In this document: positions 45,095-56,252 of the stretch, piece by piece
Numbering within the stretch: position 1 is the stretch's first letter
Layout of the letters: each line of letters starts with the position of its first letter
NCBI GenBank assembly: GCA_027943335.1
Contig: BSBK01000760.1
Coordinates: forward strand, 492,501-556,500
DNA length: 64,000 bases
Source of the DNA: Chamaecyparis obtusa
Taxonomy: Eukaryota > Streptophyta > Pinopsida > Cupressales > Cupressaceae
Reading direction: 5' to 3'
Position numbers and translations under genes: made by a program
The notes under the pieces: model-generated
Databases searched by the model: none
The model's input: only the letters and a program-made list of their open reading frames with translations
What the model was told of the DNA's origin: nothing

Positions 45095-47000
45095 TCTCAA
45101 GTTTGTGAGAACACTATCACTCAATCTAATGCAAAGATCACTCTCAAAGGCCTCGATCCTTCTACATCTACACTGAAAAAACCTGCAGACACAACTGTTG
45201 TTGGCCCTGCCAACAAGATTTCAAAATTGTTCCCCACGCCTACTAATGCTAACTACAACCTACTAATGTTATCTATCAAGTCCTAGACATCCCTCTTGCA
45301 TACAATATACTGTTGGGGAGACTGTGGATCCACGAGATGCAAGTGGTCCCTTCCACCTTATCACCAATGTATCAAGTTCCCATTTCACGGAGCAGAAGTG
45401 ACTGTACGTACCAACACTAGCTATTCTTACAACATGCTCACACAATTTGCCGATAGCTTTGTCTTAGCCAATAAAGAGTCTATTGAATTTTTTGATGCCA
45501 AACTGAAAGAAATGGAAAAGAATCTAAAACTCACAGATTTAGGCATGGGGGAATATCAGATGGAACCTCTTTTTGTCACTAACAACTTTACCTCTATCTC
45601 CACATTCCTACGGGAGACTCATTGAATGCAAGAAACCTTCTACTGTATCCCCTCAAGTAGTTTATGATGATGTCTTTGTCCAAGCCACCACACCATTAGA
45701 ATACGAGGATGAAAACAAAGCCATTACAACTTGGATTTATATAGGGAAAGACACATCTGAACAAGTCACCCCAACTCGTGATATAGAACATGAACTAAAC
45801 AGTGAAGGTTTCAAGCTCATGAAACCCTTCGGCTATAAAGGAAGTGGCCCTCTAAGGGTGAATGATAATGGATTGCTTGAACCAATTGAAGCTATAGGAT
45901 GAAGGACAAAAGAAACCATAGGTCTAGGCTTCAAGAAAATCTCATTCCATTTAGGGATCAATAAATTTGTACCAGAACTAGAATGTTAGCCAACATCTAG
46001 GGACACGGTTTCAGCTAAAAATTCAGAGAACAGTTCAGATGAGGATACTTTTCCTTATCCTATTCCTCTAGATCTTTCCATGCTCTTCGCATAGCTAGAT
46101 GATTTGGTGCAGCATGTCAAACACCTTGAAATTGATAGTGATTCTGATGACACCACCTTAGTTACTCCTTTGACCTATGAATAGTTGAGGAAAATGCAAA
46201 TGGATCACCCTAACTATCAATGGGAATTGTACGTGCCATCATCTTTTCAAGAGCGGTTCAAACAAGAACAAAGCCAACATAACATCAATGTTACAAGAGA
46301 CGATAATGAGTTAGATGGTACAACAAGTGTTGATGGAGTTCCTATTTCTAGTATTATAGAGTCACATGAGTATGAGTTCAATTCTCTATCTGATGCAACT
46401 TTTGACAAGGATGTAGACATAGTACACACATTTGAAAATCTCCTCGAAGTAGGTGAAGGGTCTAGTGTTAGGACAACTGAGTGTGATTCCACCGATGTTA
46501 ACATACCCTCTACTTCTGACATGAGGTCTCGAAGGGACTCAAACACACCTCAGGATGAGATTGCTTTAGGTCTTGACTTGCTTGTCCGCACTTTTGACGA
46601 CTATACCGTTAACGCACTTGAACCTGTCACTTCTCTTTCACTCCACCATCCCTAGCTGATAAACTGGAACCCCTCCTCTCCATCCAATGAAGTCCTTACA
46701 TTCTAGAATGATTACACTCTTGCTTGCTACCTTAACAATATCGAACCTTTAACGTCCTCCACCAGTGAAGACAGTGTCAACATAACTAAAGCTAATATCA
46801 AGTATCTCAGTCATAAAATTAAAAGAAAAAGGAATAGGCACTCTGATGGTGAAAACCACATTGTGGCAGTGTGAGAGCCAAAAAAGTAAAAACAAAAGAT
46901 GTATCCAAGGGTGAAAACCTCTTTGAGGTGCCCAAGGATGAGATACTTGATACACTTCTGAAGTCATTTTTAGGAAAGGTCTTCAGTACTCATTGAGCCA
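45095..47000 (+). pseudogene. Element C protease remnant and spacer
   Basis: The conserved end of the retropepsin domain is present (QVLDIPLAYN and LLG-LWIHEMQVVPST near 45275-45350), with a frameshift in the middle. The segment that should carry the catalytic D-N-G (present in element B at 37801-37971) is missing, apparently deleted near 45260. A long acidic spacer follows (EKNLKLTDLGMGEYQMEP near 45513, GFKLMKPFGYKGSGPLRVND near 45807). Its end, KRKRNRHSDGENHIVAV near 46820-46870, matches HVKRKEQWSDGENHIVVV of element B. Several stops and shifts. Confidence 0.75.
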
Positions 47001-47049
47001 ACTCAACCAGTAAACTTGGGTACAGAAGTTGCACCTCAGATTATTTATT

Positions 47050-47800
47050 TGGCATAGTCCTTATCCATAGAGGAGAAATAGGAATTCACCAGTTTCTTTT
47101 GAAGCAAGAAAATCAACTTTTCCTGGACTTATTTTGACATGCCTAGATTAGATCCCAATCTGATTATGCATCATCTCTCCATTGTACCAAGTGTCAAGCC
47201 TATCAAACAGAAGCTTTGTAAGATGCACCCGCATGTGGCACTTTTAGTCAAAGCTGAACTAGAAAAACTTCTCAAAGCTGGTTTCATCAGAGCAATTGAC
47301 TATGCCAAGTGGATTTCTAATATTGTTCCAGTTTCTAAGCATGATAAATCTATCAGGGTCTACACAGATTTTGAGATTTGAACAAAGCCTATCCCAAGGA
47401 TGATTTCTCATTACCCAACATTGACATGATTATCAACATGACAATAGGCTATGAAATGTACTCACTCATGGATGGTTTCTCTGGCTAAAACTAGATCAAA
47501 ATCATGCCAGAAGACCAAGAGAAGATGGCCTTCACATGTGCTTGGGGAATTTTTTGTTGGAATGTCATGCCCTTCAGACCTAAAAATGCTGAAGCCACAT
47601 ATCAAAGAGCTGTCACCACTATCTTTCATGACATGATGCATAAGATGATGGAAGATTATGTGGATGATACATTAGCTAAGAGCATGGAATGGAAAGTACA
47701 TCTTATAGATCTAGGTTCTATATTAGATTGAATGGAACAATTCTATTTAAGGCTCAACCCAAAAAAGTGTGCCTTCGGAGTCACATCTGGTAAAACTATT
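47050..47800 (+). pseudogene. Element C reverse transcriptase (Ty3/Gypsy type)
   Basis: MPRLDPNLIMHHLSI (47139) leads to KQKLCKMHPHVALLVKAELE and KLLKAGFIRAIDYAKWISNI, then VPVSKHDKSIRVYTDF (47332). A frameshift near 47380 precedes the DLNKA-like motif. Later come YSLMDGFSG (47457), FTCAWGIFCWNVMPFRPKNA (47531), RAVTTIFHDMMHK and the catalytic YVDDTLAKS (about 47657). RT copies element RNA in the particle. Stops include TAA and TAG close together near 47487-47495. The order RT, RNase H, integrase is that of Ty3/Gypsy. Confidence 0.9.
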
Positions 47801-48940
47801 AGGTTACTTCATATTTGAAAAAGGCATAGAAGTAGATCCATAAAAGGTTCAAGCTATTATGGAGATGCCTTCGCCATGCAACATCAGTCAGATGAGAGGA
47901 CTCCAAGGTCGGTTACAGTCTATCCGGTGCTTCATTGCACAACTAGCAGATAAGTCACAACCATTCACCAAGACCCTACATAAAGGTGTGACTTATGAGT
48001 GGAACGAAGATTGTGAGAAAAGGCTCCAATAGATCAAACATGGATCTTGCAAATCCACCAATAGTAATGCCTCTTATTCATGGGAAGCCACTCATTCTCT
48101 ACATCTCTACTTAGACACGTCATTGGGTGTCTTGTTAGCTCAAGAGGATCAGAACAACAAAGAAAGAGCTATTTATTACATCAGTAGAACTCTAGTCTCT
48201 TATGAAACAAACTATTCTGTCATTGAGAAAGCTTTCCTAGCAGTGGTATTTACTTCACAAAAATTGTGGCACTACATGCTTACCCATACTACACGTCTTA
48301 TTGCTAAAATTGATCCATTAAAGTACTTGCTCAGCAAAGCTACCCTTACAGGTAGATTAGTGAAATGGGTCATGATACTCAGTGAGTTTGAAATTGACTA
48401 TGTAGAGAGAAAAGCCATTAAAGGGCAAGCAATTGTAGATCAGTTGGCTGAAGCACCTATCATAGATTATCAACCATTGAGCATTGAGTTTCTAGATGAG
48501 TCCATAATGCTTCTCACACATCAGACATGGACTATGTTCTTTGATGGATCATTTACCCAATAGGGGTCAGGTGTTGGAATATTGTTCATTACACCACATA
48601 GGTACTCTTTACCAAAGGCATATAAAATGTTGTTTCCTTGTACCAAAAACATCACTGAGTACGAAGCCTTGATTAATGGCATGAAGATAGCCATTGAATG
48701 GTGAGTAGATGAACTAAAGGTCTTTGGAGATTCACAACTAGTCATCAATTAGGTTAATAACATTTATCAAACAAAAGATGACAAATTGGTACCTTACAAA
48801 CGGATGGTTGATAACCTAAGAAAATACTTTGCACATGTCACTTTCCAACAGATTCCACGAGCAGACAACAAAGTAGCTGATGCCATGGCTACTCTTGCTT
48901 CCATGTTACAAATGCCAAAAAATGACTTCTGACATGAATT
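47801..48940 (+). pseudogene. Element C RNase H regions
   Basis: The connection and first RNase H show LYISTS-like text near 48100, then MGVLLAQEDQNNKERAIYYI (48123), YSVIEKAFLAVVF and LWHYMLTH; GRLVKWVMILSEFEIDY follows. A second, archaeal-type RNase H follows, as in many large plant Gypsy elements: WTMFFDGSFTQ (48529, catalytic Asp), NITEYEALINGMKIA (48650, Glu), VFGDSQLVIN (48720, Asp) and IPRADNKVADAMATLAS (48855, Asp). Stops: TAG at 48561, 48750 and TGA near 48703. Element B keeps only the end of this second domain. Confidence 0.88.
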
Positions 48941-50290
48941 CCTAGTGGAGATGTTACGCTACCCCGCCCATGACACCCCTAAATCTAGGATGATCTATTC
49001 AGTCATTGGACATGATTCATCTCGCTACCATCATATCTACTCCTACCTCTATGACCAAATTGTTCTAGACACTTACACCTAGAATGAGAAATGTCACCTA
49101 ATCTGTAGTGCTTCACAGTACGTTATCATAGCTAATGACTTGTATAGGTGAGGTCTAGATGGTACCCTCCTTAGGTGTTTAGAAACTGACGAGTCTAAGT
49201 GTGTGTTGGTTGAGGTGCATGAAGGCATCTATGGGTCTCATTCGAGTGGCCTGACACTAGCCCATAAACTTATTAGAGCTGGTTACTATTGGCCTGATAT
49301 GGAGAAAGAAGCTATACAATATGCTAAGGCTTGTAAATAGTGTCAACTCATGGGAATCTAATTTACACTCCCACTAAGGAGCTAATCCCATTCATTACAT
49401 TTTGGCCATTTCAACAACGGGCCTTTGATTTGGTGGGTTAGATTCATCCTTCTTCATCAAATGGACACAAGTTCATTATCATTGCTATAGACTATTTCAC
49501 TAAGTGGGTCAAGGCAGTACCTCTGACTATAGCCAATGGAAAATCTATAGCCATGTTCATATTGAATTACATCATTTGCAGATATGGTGTACCCTCCTTA
49601 ATAATCACTGACAATAGGGGACAGTTCAAAAATAAGGATCTAAAAAAGCTACGCTCTAAGTTCAAAATCACTCAGCATTGGTCTTCCATCTATTATCTCT
49701 AGGGTAATGGACAAGCAGAAGCATCAAACAAGGCGATCCTTAAGATCTTGCACCACATAGTTCACAAATCTGGTAGAGACTGACACCTCCAGATTAATCC
49801 AGCTTTATGGGCCTATTGAGAAAGTATTCAAACACTAACTGGGGCCATGCCCTTTGCTTTAGTTTATGGAGTAGATGTTGTGTTGCCTATTGAGGTCAAG
49901 ATTCCTACTTTGCGAGTCTCTCTAAAAGGCCTCATCATTGATGAAGACATTAGAATAGCCTGACTACAAGAGTTAGAACTAATGGATGAATGTTGACAAG
50001 TGGCGTTCGATAATCTCTGAGCATATCAGAAATGGATGTTCAAGAATTACAACAAGAAAGTTAAACCAAGGGACTTCCAAGTGGGTGATCTCATCCAGAG
50101 AGAGAACCCTAAGAATCAACAACAACGAATCCAGAAGGGAAAGTTTGAACCAAATTGGCTTGGTCTGTATATTGTTACTGCAACGTTTGGGTTTGGCGCA
50201 TATCAACTCTCTACTACTGAAGGAGAATAGCTCAAAGAGCCGATCAATGCTATGCATCTGAAATGATTCTATAGCTAAGACATCTTTTGA
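48941..50290 (+). pseudogene. Element C integrase
   Basis: The N-terminal zinc-binding part is HEGIYGSHSSGLTLAHKLIR (49218), AGYYWPDM, and C-K-stop-C at about 49330 (TAG at 49338 for Gln in CKQC). The core domain from about 49390 is heavily shifted, but pieces remain: PSSSNGHKFIIIAIDYFTKW near 49451, YGVPSLIITDN near 49585 and GNGQAEASNK near 49705 (catalytic Glu region). The C-terminal part reads MFKNYNKKVKPRDFQVGDLI (50036) and NWLGLYIVTATFGFGAYQLS (50155). This tail is the same segment that element B has fused to its zinc-binding part. Confidence 0.85.
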
Positions 50291-50750
50291 ATGCTCCATG
50301 TACATACTCTATTCTAAAAAAATCCTAAAAATTGCAAAATGTCATGAAAAAATCTATTATCCTAGTGAAAACTTGGTAAACAGGCGCCTTGATAATACAA
50401 AAAAATTGAAAAATACAAAAAAAATCAAAAGATAAAAAATACAAAAAAATTGAAAAACAAAAAAATGTGTCATTGATGAAAACATGGTAAACATGCATCA
50501 TGGTAGCAAAAGAAATAAAATCCTGTCAAGACAACCTGGTAAACAGGCAGCACTTGTTCTAGAATGCTATACCTATTGCACCATTGCTTGGCCCTGTATA
50601 GTTGCTTTCCTGCTTTCCTGCTTTAGTTTGCTGGCTCATGCACTTGCTCTCAGTTATCTTCGAGATTATGCTCAACTCTACATGGATTGAAACTGGTCAC
50701 ACTTGGGGGCACCCTTCCTGGTCTAGGGGGCATTGTCCTATCTTTTCAGA
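50291..50750 (+). other. Element C post-integrase A-rich spacer
   Basis: Runs of AAAAATACAAAAAAATTG and three copies of a GGTAAACAGGC/ATGGTAAACATGC motif (50369, 50483, 50529). Related to the 3' region of B. No gene seen. Confidence 0.55.
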
Positions 50751-51160
50751 GGATCTCCCTCACATCAGTCACCAGTGGTTCTCACTAGGTCTACCTACTG
50801 ATGCTTAGCTATAGGATCTTCCTCAGATCAGTCACTAGTGGTTCTCACTGTGTCTGCCTATTGATGCTTAGCTATAGGATCTTCCTCACATTAGTCACCA
50901 GTGGTTCTCACTGTGTTTGCCTAATGATGCTTAGCTATAGGATCTTCCTTGCATTAGTCACCAGTGGTCCTCACTGCATCTTCCTACTGATGCTTAGCTA
51001 TCGCTAAGATCTCTCTCCTTGAGAATCTTCCTCGTATCAGTCACTAGTGGTTCTCGCTGTGTCTACCTACTGATACTTCGTTAGCACTATGATCTCTCCT
51101 CAAGATTTTCTCTTGCGTCAGTCACCAATGGTTCTCATTGCGTTAGTCTACTATCGTTGT
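50751..51160 (+). repeat. 63-bp tandem repeats in element C 3' region
   Basis: Units of exactly 63 bp start at 50751, 50814, 50877 and 50940 (GGATCTTCCTCACATCAGTC at the start of each, ATGCTTAGCTATA at the end). At least two more diverged units follow to about 51160. The length is a multiple of three, so one plus frame reads a repeated 21-residue peptide, probably by chance. Confidence 0.9.
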
Positions 51161-52595
51161 CCTATTGAGACTTCTCACTTATGATGTATACTTTCGATCT
51201 GACGTCAATCTGCTGAAACTGAAACTGAACTTGTGACTCTCTAAGACATGCTAAGTTTTTCTTTTATATGCTTGTCTTTTCACTTTATCATTTCTCCTCG
51301 AGCACCTCAAAGACATCTATCCTAACTAAGAGATGTGAAGACTAGGGGCATGATCTTTTCTTTGCTTTACGTTTGCTAGTTTAGTTCCAATGATCCAATG
51401 GATCCATCTAAAATGGGTGTCCACTGTGAGAGCCTCTATCTCATGTTAGATGGCCATGTGTACCTCGAATCCTTTTATATGGAAACTTTGGTGAGGTTGG
51501 TTCTTCTCCTTATCTGTTTGAGTGACTTCTTTCTGCTACAAGTGAAATTTCAGATGCTCGTCCTATGAAGTGAATATATGGGTCACTGCGAGCATTCTTA
51601 ATATACTTATCAATCACTTAGCAAAAGTCAGCACTCTCACGTGTCTGGTGTGTTTGTATGCAAGAAACAATCAGGTCATCCTAGCAACTATGCTCTTATG
51701 CTTATGTTCTCTTGCTAAATCAAAAGGAATAGGTGTTCAGGTCATTCTGGCTTCTTGTGCCTTAATGCTTACACCTCATTCTGACAAATCTAAAGATTGA
51801 CGTTGTATTCATATTCTCATGATTGCCATATCAATGAGAGTTGTACGACATCTCACGATTGTCCAATACCAAATTCTCAATGATGATAATTATCTAATGG
51901 GTCCAACAACCAAGTCCTAGGGATTGCATCTAGCTTAGGCTTGCATTTTCATTCTAGGCTTGCATTGCAACAGTACTTTGCGGTTCTCTTTGTTGTATTC
52001 TCCTAGATTTGTATGAGGGTTCTCATTTCACATCCCAGGTTCACCTTGACTACACAAGTGTGTGATCCTCACTCTTGATCTTCAAGAACATTCTTTTGGT
52101 TAGTACCTATCGTGTATTGCAATATCCCGCATGAGATGATTAGTACCACATACATTGCATTACATCCATCAAAGTGCATTCTCATAATTCATGTGCATAC
52201 ATTTACATCTACATATTCATATACATGTGCATTCATTACATACATAAACCAAATCATACATTACATCCATTGCATTTATTCATTTATCATCTATCATTGC
52301 ATTTCACATCGCATACATACAATAATAAAAACATGTGCATATTCCTTTGCATATTCATACATGCCACCCATCTCATATCTACTCATCTAATCATTTAGGA
52401 TACATCTCATAAAGCATAAAACTCCAAAGCAATATACAACATGTACAATGATACCAAAAGATGAGCTCATATCTATATAAATCAAAGTGTTAGTATACAA
52501 AATGGTGCTACTCGAGCATAGTCTATATCTAAAAAATGGAGCTACAATACATCAAGATATATCGATGTCCTAATCTAGCCCTAGCCATCGCCACC
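51161..52595 (+). other. Element C 3' region without recognised genes
   Basis: AT-rich sequence with many short ORFs, none with family motifs. 52140-52400 is rich in CATAC/CATTCA repeats and gives only low-complexity peptides. Confidence 0.5.
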
Positions 52596-54395
52596 TAGAG
52601 GAGGTGGCATGTCCTACTGCAGTGGTGCCTATGGAGGAGGTCCTTATGGAAACGCTAGTTCTCTGACATACTCTAAAAATTATAGAACCCAGTCCGCTAA
52701 CTTTGGAACCGCACCAATATAAGCTACATAGTAGTATGAGGCTTGTGCAACCTTGTATCGCGTCTCTACCTAAGACCTCGCTAGCTCATCTTGCAACTCT
52801 ATGTTCTCTCGGTCTCTCTTTTCTAGGAGAGCATCCCACATGATGACCTATATATGGAGATCACTCAGCTCTCACTGTGCCTACTGCAACGTATCTCAGG
52901 TCCTCCATAGTAAATCTTGTAGCTGTGCGGCCTCGTCTCCTAGAGGGGAACCCTGTGCAGCCTGCTCCTACATAACCACATCCTCAACATGTGGCTCCTT
53001 TTTAGGAGGCTGCTATGATGTCTCATTAGTCCTTTGTCTCGATGATCTTTCTTGTGCCCCACTACTACTGGCACCAGGGTCTACTCTCATTCATTGAGCA
53101 GGGATGTGTGTCTATGCAGTCCTCTATCTGGCTGCCTACTCCTGCTATGGTGTTGGTTGTGCCACTTGCTACTATGGTGGTGGCTGTGCCACCTACCGAT
53201 GCATGCCCACTAGATCTATATATCGAGAGAATGGATGTGCTAATAAATGATCCATGTATGCTACTGTCATCCCCCCATCAACCATGGTTGCCATATAATC
53301 CCATTGGGCAGGCACTACCCATGCATCTATCATAGATTTGCCCTGATCCAGCCTCGATGACCAGCCTTTCTTCACCTCATCAGAAAAGAAAGCATAGGAG
53401 CAATAATCCTTTGATATATCTTGTGGCCTCCTAAACTACCTCACGACCTGTGATAGTGGGATTCACTCAATGACAGTGATAGTGCAACCAATCAAAGCCC
53501 GCAAGTAGAACATGTAGGGAAGCTCATGTTTGGCATCATCCTAGACCTCTGTACCTATCCATGGTCACCATACTACTATGACCATGTCATCCAGCTGAGC
53601 TTGCCACTGCTCAATCTTACCTAGCACTAGCTGAGTCATCGGTCTGCCATACCTATAGATGTATGGCTCTAGAGACTGCCTAGCATCCTGAAAAACTGGC
53701 CTAGATATAGGAAGATGCTCCCAAGCCCATATCTGCAGTATAAAGACTCATGTTGCCATGTTGTGAGCATCTTGATACACGATCTCATGCATCTCATGAT
53801 ACATCTGAGCCAGTATACACTGACCCCATCCGAAATGCACGGCTGACCCCTCAAGCATCCTTTGCACCATCCTACCCCAACCACACTCTAGTCCATGCAA
53901 CCTTCAATCTGGCACCAAATAGCAGCCTAGGAATGCTGCTAATACCACTGCTAATCGGTGCCTGGCACCATAGTCCCTGATCAGATCCTCCTAGGGAATC
54001 ACTCGGCCCATCACCATCTCATCTTTGAATACCTCTCTAAGCGCTAATGTGCCTACTCTTGGTGGTGTGTCATACTCCACGTGTGGGCCATGGAAGGGTA
54101 CTCTCAAGATCCTGTATATGTCCTTCGAGGTCACTATCATCTCCCCTTGTAGAAAATGAAATGTGTTTGTTTTCGAATGGAAATGCTTGATGGGTGCACC
54201 TAATAGTCTATGATTTACTCAAATATCAGGTACATCACGCAGATAAGACAATCCTAGTGCATCCATGTGTGCTAACTCTGCATCATCTAGCTATCACACT
54301 AATGCCCTGATCATAGGATGATGTGATTGAAACACAATGTCTGGGAAGTCAACCTACAATGCAAGTGACAACACATGATCAATATCCTCAATCAT
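52596..54395 (-). pseudogene. Antisense plant mobile domain (PMD) gene carried by element C
   Basis: On the minus strand, opposite to gag-pol, an ATG at 54395 opens a frame that can be followed for about 600 codons. Typical PMD features are present in order: KHFHSKTNTFHFLQGEMIVT and SKDIYRILRVPFHGPHVEYD (about 54195-54075), where PMDs have FHL..GE.T.TL.D...L.GLP..G; GSAVHFGWGQCILAQMYHEM (about 53850); and LQIWAWEHLPISRP (about 53735), the PMD hallmark WAWERLP-P. The C-terminal half (53450-52600) is Gln/Pro-rich and ends in a coiled-coil-like stretch. At least ten in-frame stops are present, mainly TAG where CAG would fit, and few if any frameshifts. PMDs occur in the plant proteins MAIN and MAIL1 and in several transposon families, so capture by this element is likely. 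The family call is by eye. Confidence 0.7.
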
Positions 54396-54519
54396 GATGG
54401 TTTTCAAAGAAAAAATAGAATTTAATATTGTGCACCTATCCTAAACATGCTTCTTAGATGCTCTACTTGGCTAAACTTATGCAAATTTGGGCACAAATTT
54501 TAATTTTCTATAGTAGTTT

Positions 54520-54751
54520 CCCATGCGAGGAAGTAGGAGCCTTGTGTGAGATTTCACTGTCGCGCGAGCCTTCATATTAGCTTGCGTGAGAGATCTTCCC
54601 TGAGGAGGGTTTCTCGTGCGGCTTCAACGACCTCTTTGCGCGAACCTGTAGAGAGACCCCATGCGAGGAAGCCCTCTTTTGGTCTTTCCTCACACAAGAC
54701 TCCTCCATGGCCCACACGAGGAAACTATTTCCTCATGCGAGTTCTTGTGAG
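54520..54751. repeat. Element C palindromic motif array 3, upstream of the PMD gene
   Basis: At least eleven copies of the CTCGCGCGAG-type dyad in both orientations, among them CCCATGCGAGGAAG (54520), CCTTGTGTGAGATTT (54540), GTCGCGCGAGCC (54559), GCTTGCGTGAGAGA (54580), TTTCTCGTGCGGCTTC (54610), CTTTGCGCGAACC (54634), TTTCCTCACACAAGACTCC (54685), CCCACACGAGGAAA (54711) and TTTCCTCATGCGAG (54728). It begins 125 bp upstream of the PMD start codon on the minus strand. Confidence 0.75.
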
Positions 54752-55639
54752 AAAGTCCTAAAATTGCCCTAAAAACATATCTAAATCTACTAAAATGCAT
54801 CAAAATTTAAAATGCAAGCTAGATAATCAACTACTCACATGTGGGTCATATGTTGTCGGCCGGCTATGACGTCAGGAGCGCTCGAATATGTGAAATCTCA
54901 CTGGAACACCTTGCATCTTGCCTCAGAGCTCTTTTTCTCACAAAGTCAATGGTTACAAATGAATTGAAAATGACCCTTCTAGGCTTTATATAGGTTTTGA
55001 CCTAATTTTCAAAAGTGCTCCATTTTACATGAAAACTTCACCCTTGGCTAAATCAATTGCTCTGAATCCATTTTCAAGATCAAAATCAAAATCTGACACC
55101 TCTACATAGCTTAAAATCGCATTTTAAAATTTCTAGGACCGATGTGATCGGGTGCTTATGCAGTTGACCTTCTGATGTCATATTCTTGACAGAATCACAT
55201 CTCATCATCATTTTCTTGACTTCTTCATCCTTTTCATCAAAATTCAACCCTAGTCAACTCTAGTCAACTCTAGTCAAACTTGGTCAACTAAACCTTCTTA
55301 TCACTCCATATCACTTTTGAATCTTCTTGATTCTTCTGTAATCTATTTTGAGTTCTTCTCGACCTCTGATTCTATCATTGTCTGCAACCTATTGCTGTCA
55401 ATCACCTTTATGACATATCATCTTTCGATTTTGCTCCCAAGGGGGCAGGATGATTGTTTCATTGAATCTCGATTCAATTCTTGAATAAATCTAATCTAAA
55501 TCAAAAGTCCTCATCACTTGGGGCATCTCATCACTTGGGGCATGTTCAGTTTTTTGTACCTCACAGTCAAAATTGGATGTTCCATGACCTTGAATCACTA
55601 GGGGCATCTTTGTACCTTGCATCCTGTCATCATACTGTT
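54752..55639 (+). other. Element C 3' region between motif array 3 and the second tandem array
   Basis: No recognised gene. Short direct repeats occur: CTAGTCAACT three times near 55250-55280, and ATCACTTGGGGCAT twice near 55512-55543. Confidence 0.5.
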
Positions 55640-56187
55640 AGGTATCTAAGAAATCTAACTTATATCCCTGAGGATCAAGCTTCGTTCTAGAGATGGTTCT
55701 CGAAATATCTTTTGGTATCTGAGCGATCTAACTTAGATCCCTGAGGATCAAGCTTCATTCTGAAGATGATTCTCAAAATCTCTATTAGGTATTGGGGCAA
55801 TCTAACCCTAATACCTGAAAGTCAAGCTTCATTCTGGAGATGGCTCTCGAAAACTCTTTTACCGATATTTGGGAAATCTAACCCGGATCTCAGAGGACTA
55901 AGCTTTGTTCTGGAGATAGTCCTACAAATCTGCAGCAGTTATCATTTAATCGACGGGTATTGGGGCAACCTAACCCTAACTCCTAAAGATTGAGCCTCGT
56001 TTTGGGGGCAGTCTTACTAAAAGTGGTAATCTTACCGATGTCTTCATAATCTAACCTAGACTTCAGAGAATCAAGCTTCATTGTGGAGATGATTCTACAA
56101 CTTGATTTAATCAGTGTCTTGGCAATCTAACCTTGACTTCTGAGGGTTAAGCTTCGTTCTGGAGATAATCTTGAAAACCTTATCAAT
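55640..56187 (+). repeat. Degenerate 75-90 bp tandem repeats near element C 3' end
   Basis: About seven diverged units carry the cores GGYATYTGRGCRATCTAAC and AAGCTTCATTCTGGAGATG. Unit starts lie near 55640, 55715, 55788, 55863, 55955, 56037 and 56113. The array ends about 50 bp before the PPT. Confidence 0.85.
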
Positions 56188-56237
56188 TGTCACATTTAGA
56201 CTATTCTTTGAATCAATGCATTGCTCACACATCAATT

Positions 56238-56252
56238 CAAAGAGGGGCAAAA
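56238..56252 (+). other. Element C polypurine tract
   Basis: CAAAGAGGGGCAAAA directly before the 3' LTR; the core is shared with element B. Confidence 0.88.

Noticed and set aside
47050..50290. RT with YVDD considered as an endogenous pararetrovirus
   Set aside because: The order RT, RNase H, integrase with flanking LTRs and a TSD, and no movement or coat protein, identify a Ty3/Gypsy element.
50751..51160. Regular 63-bp repeats considered as a CRISPR-like array
   Set aside because: Whole units repeat without conserved-repeat/variable-spacer alternation, and the setting is a plant retrotransposon.
52112..52398. Overlapping ORFs rich in His/Ile/Tyr/Ser
   Set aside because: They come from CATAC/CATTCA low-complexity DNA in the element C 3' region.
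53669..53884. 71-codon minus-strand ORF in the PMD region
   Set aside because: It lies in a different frame from the PMD motifs and has no independent support; a shadow frame.
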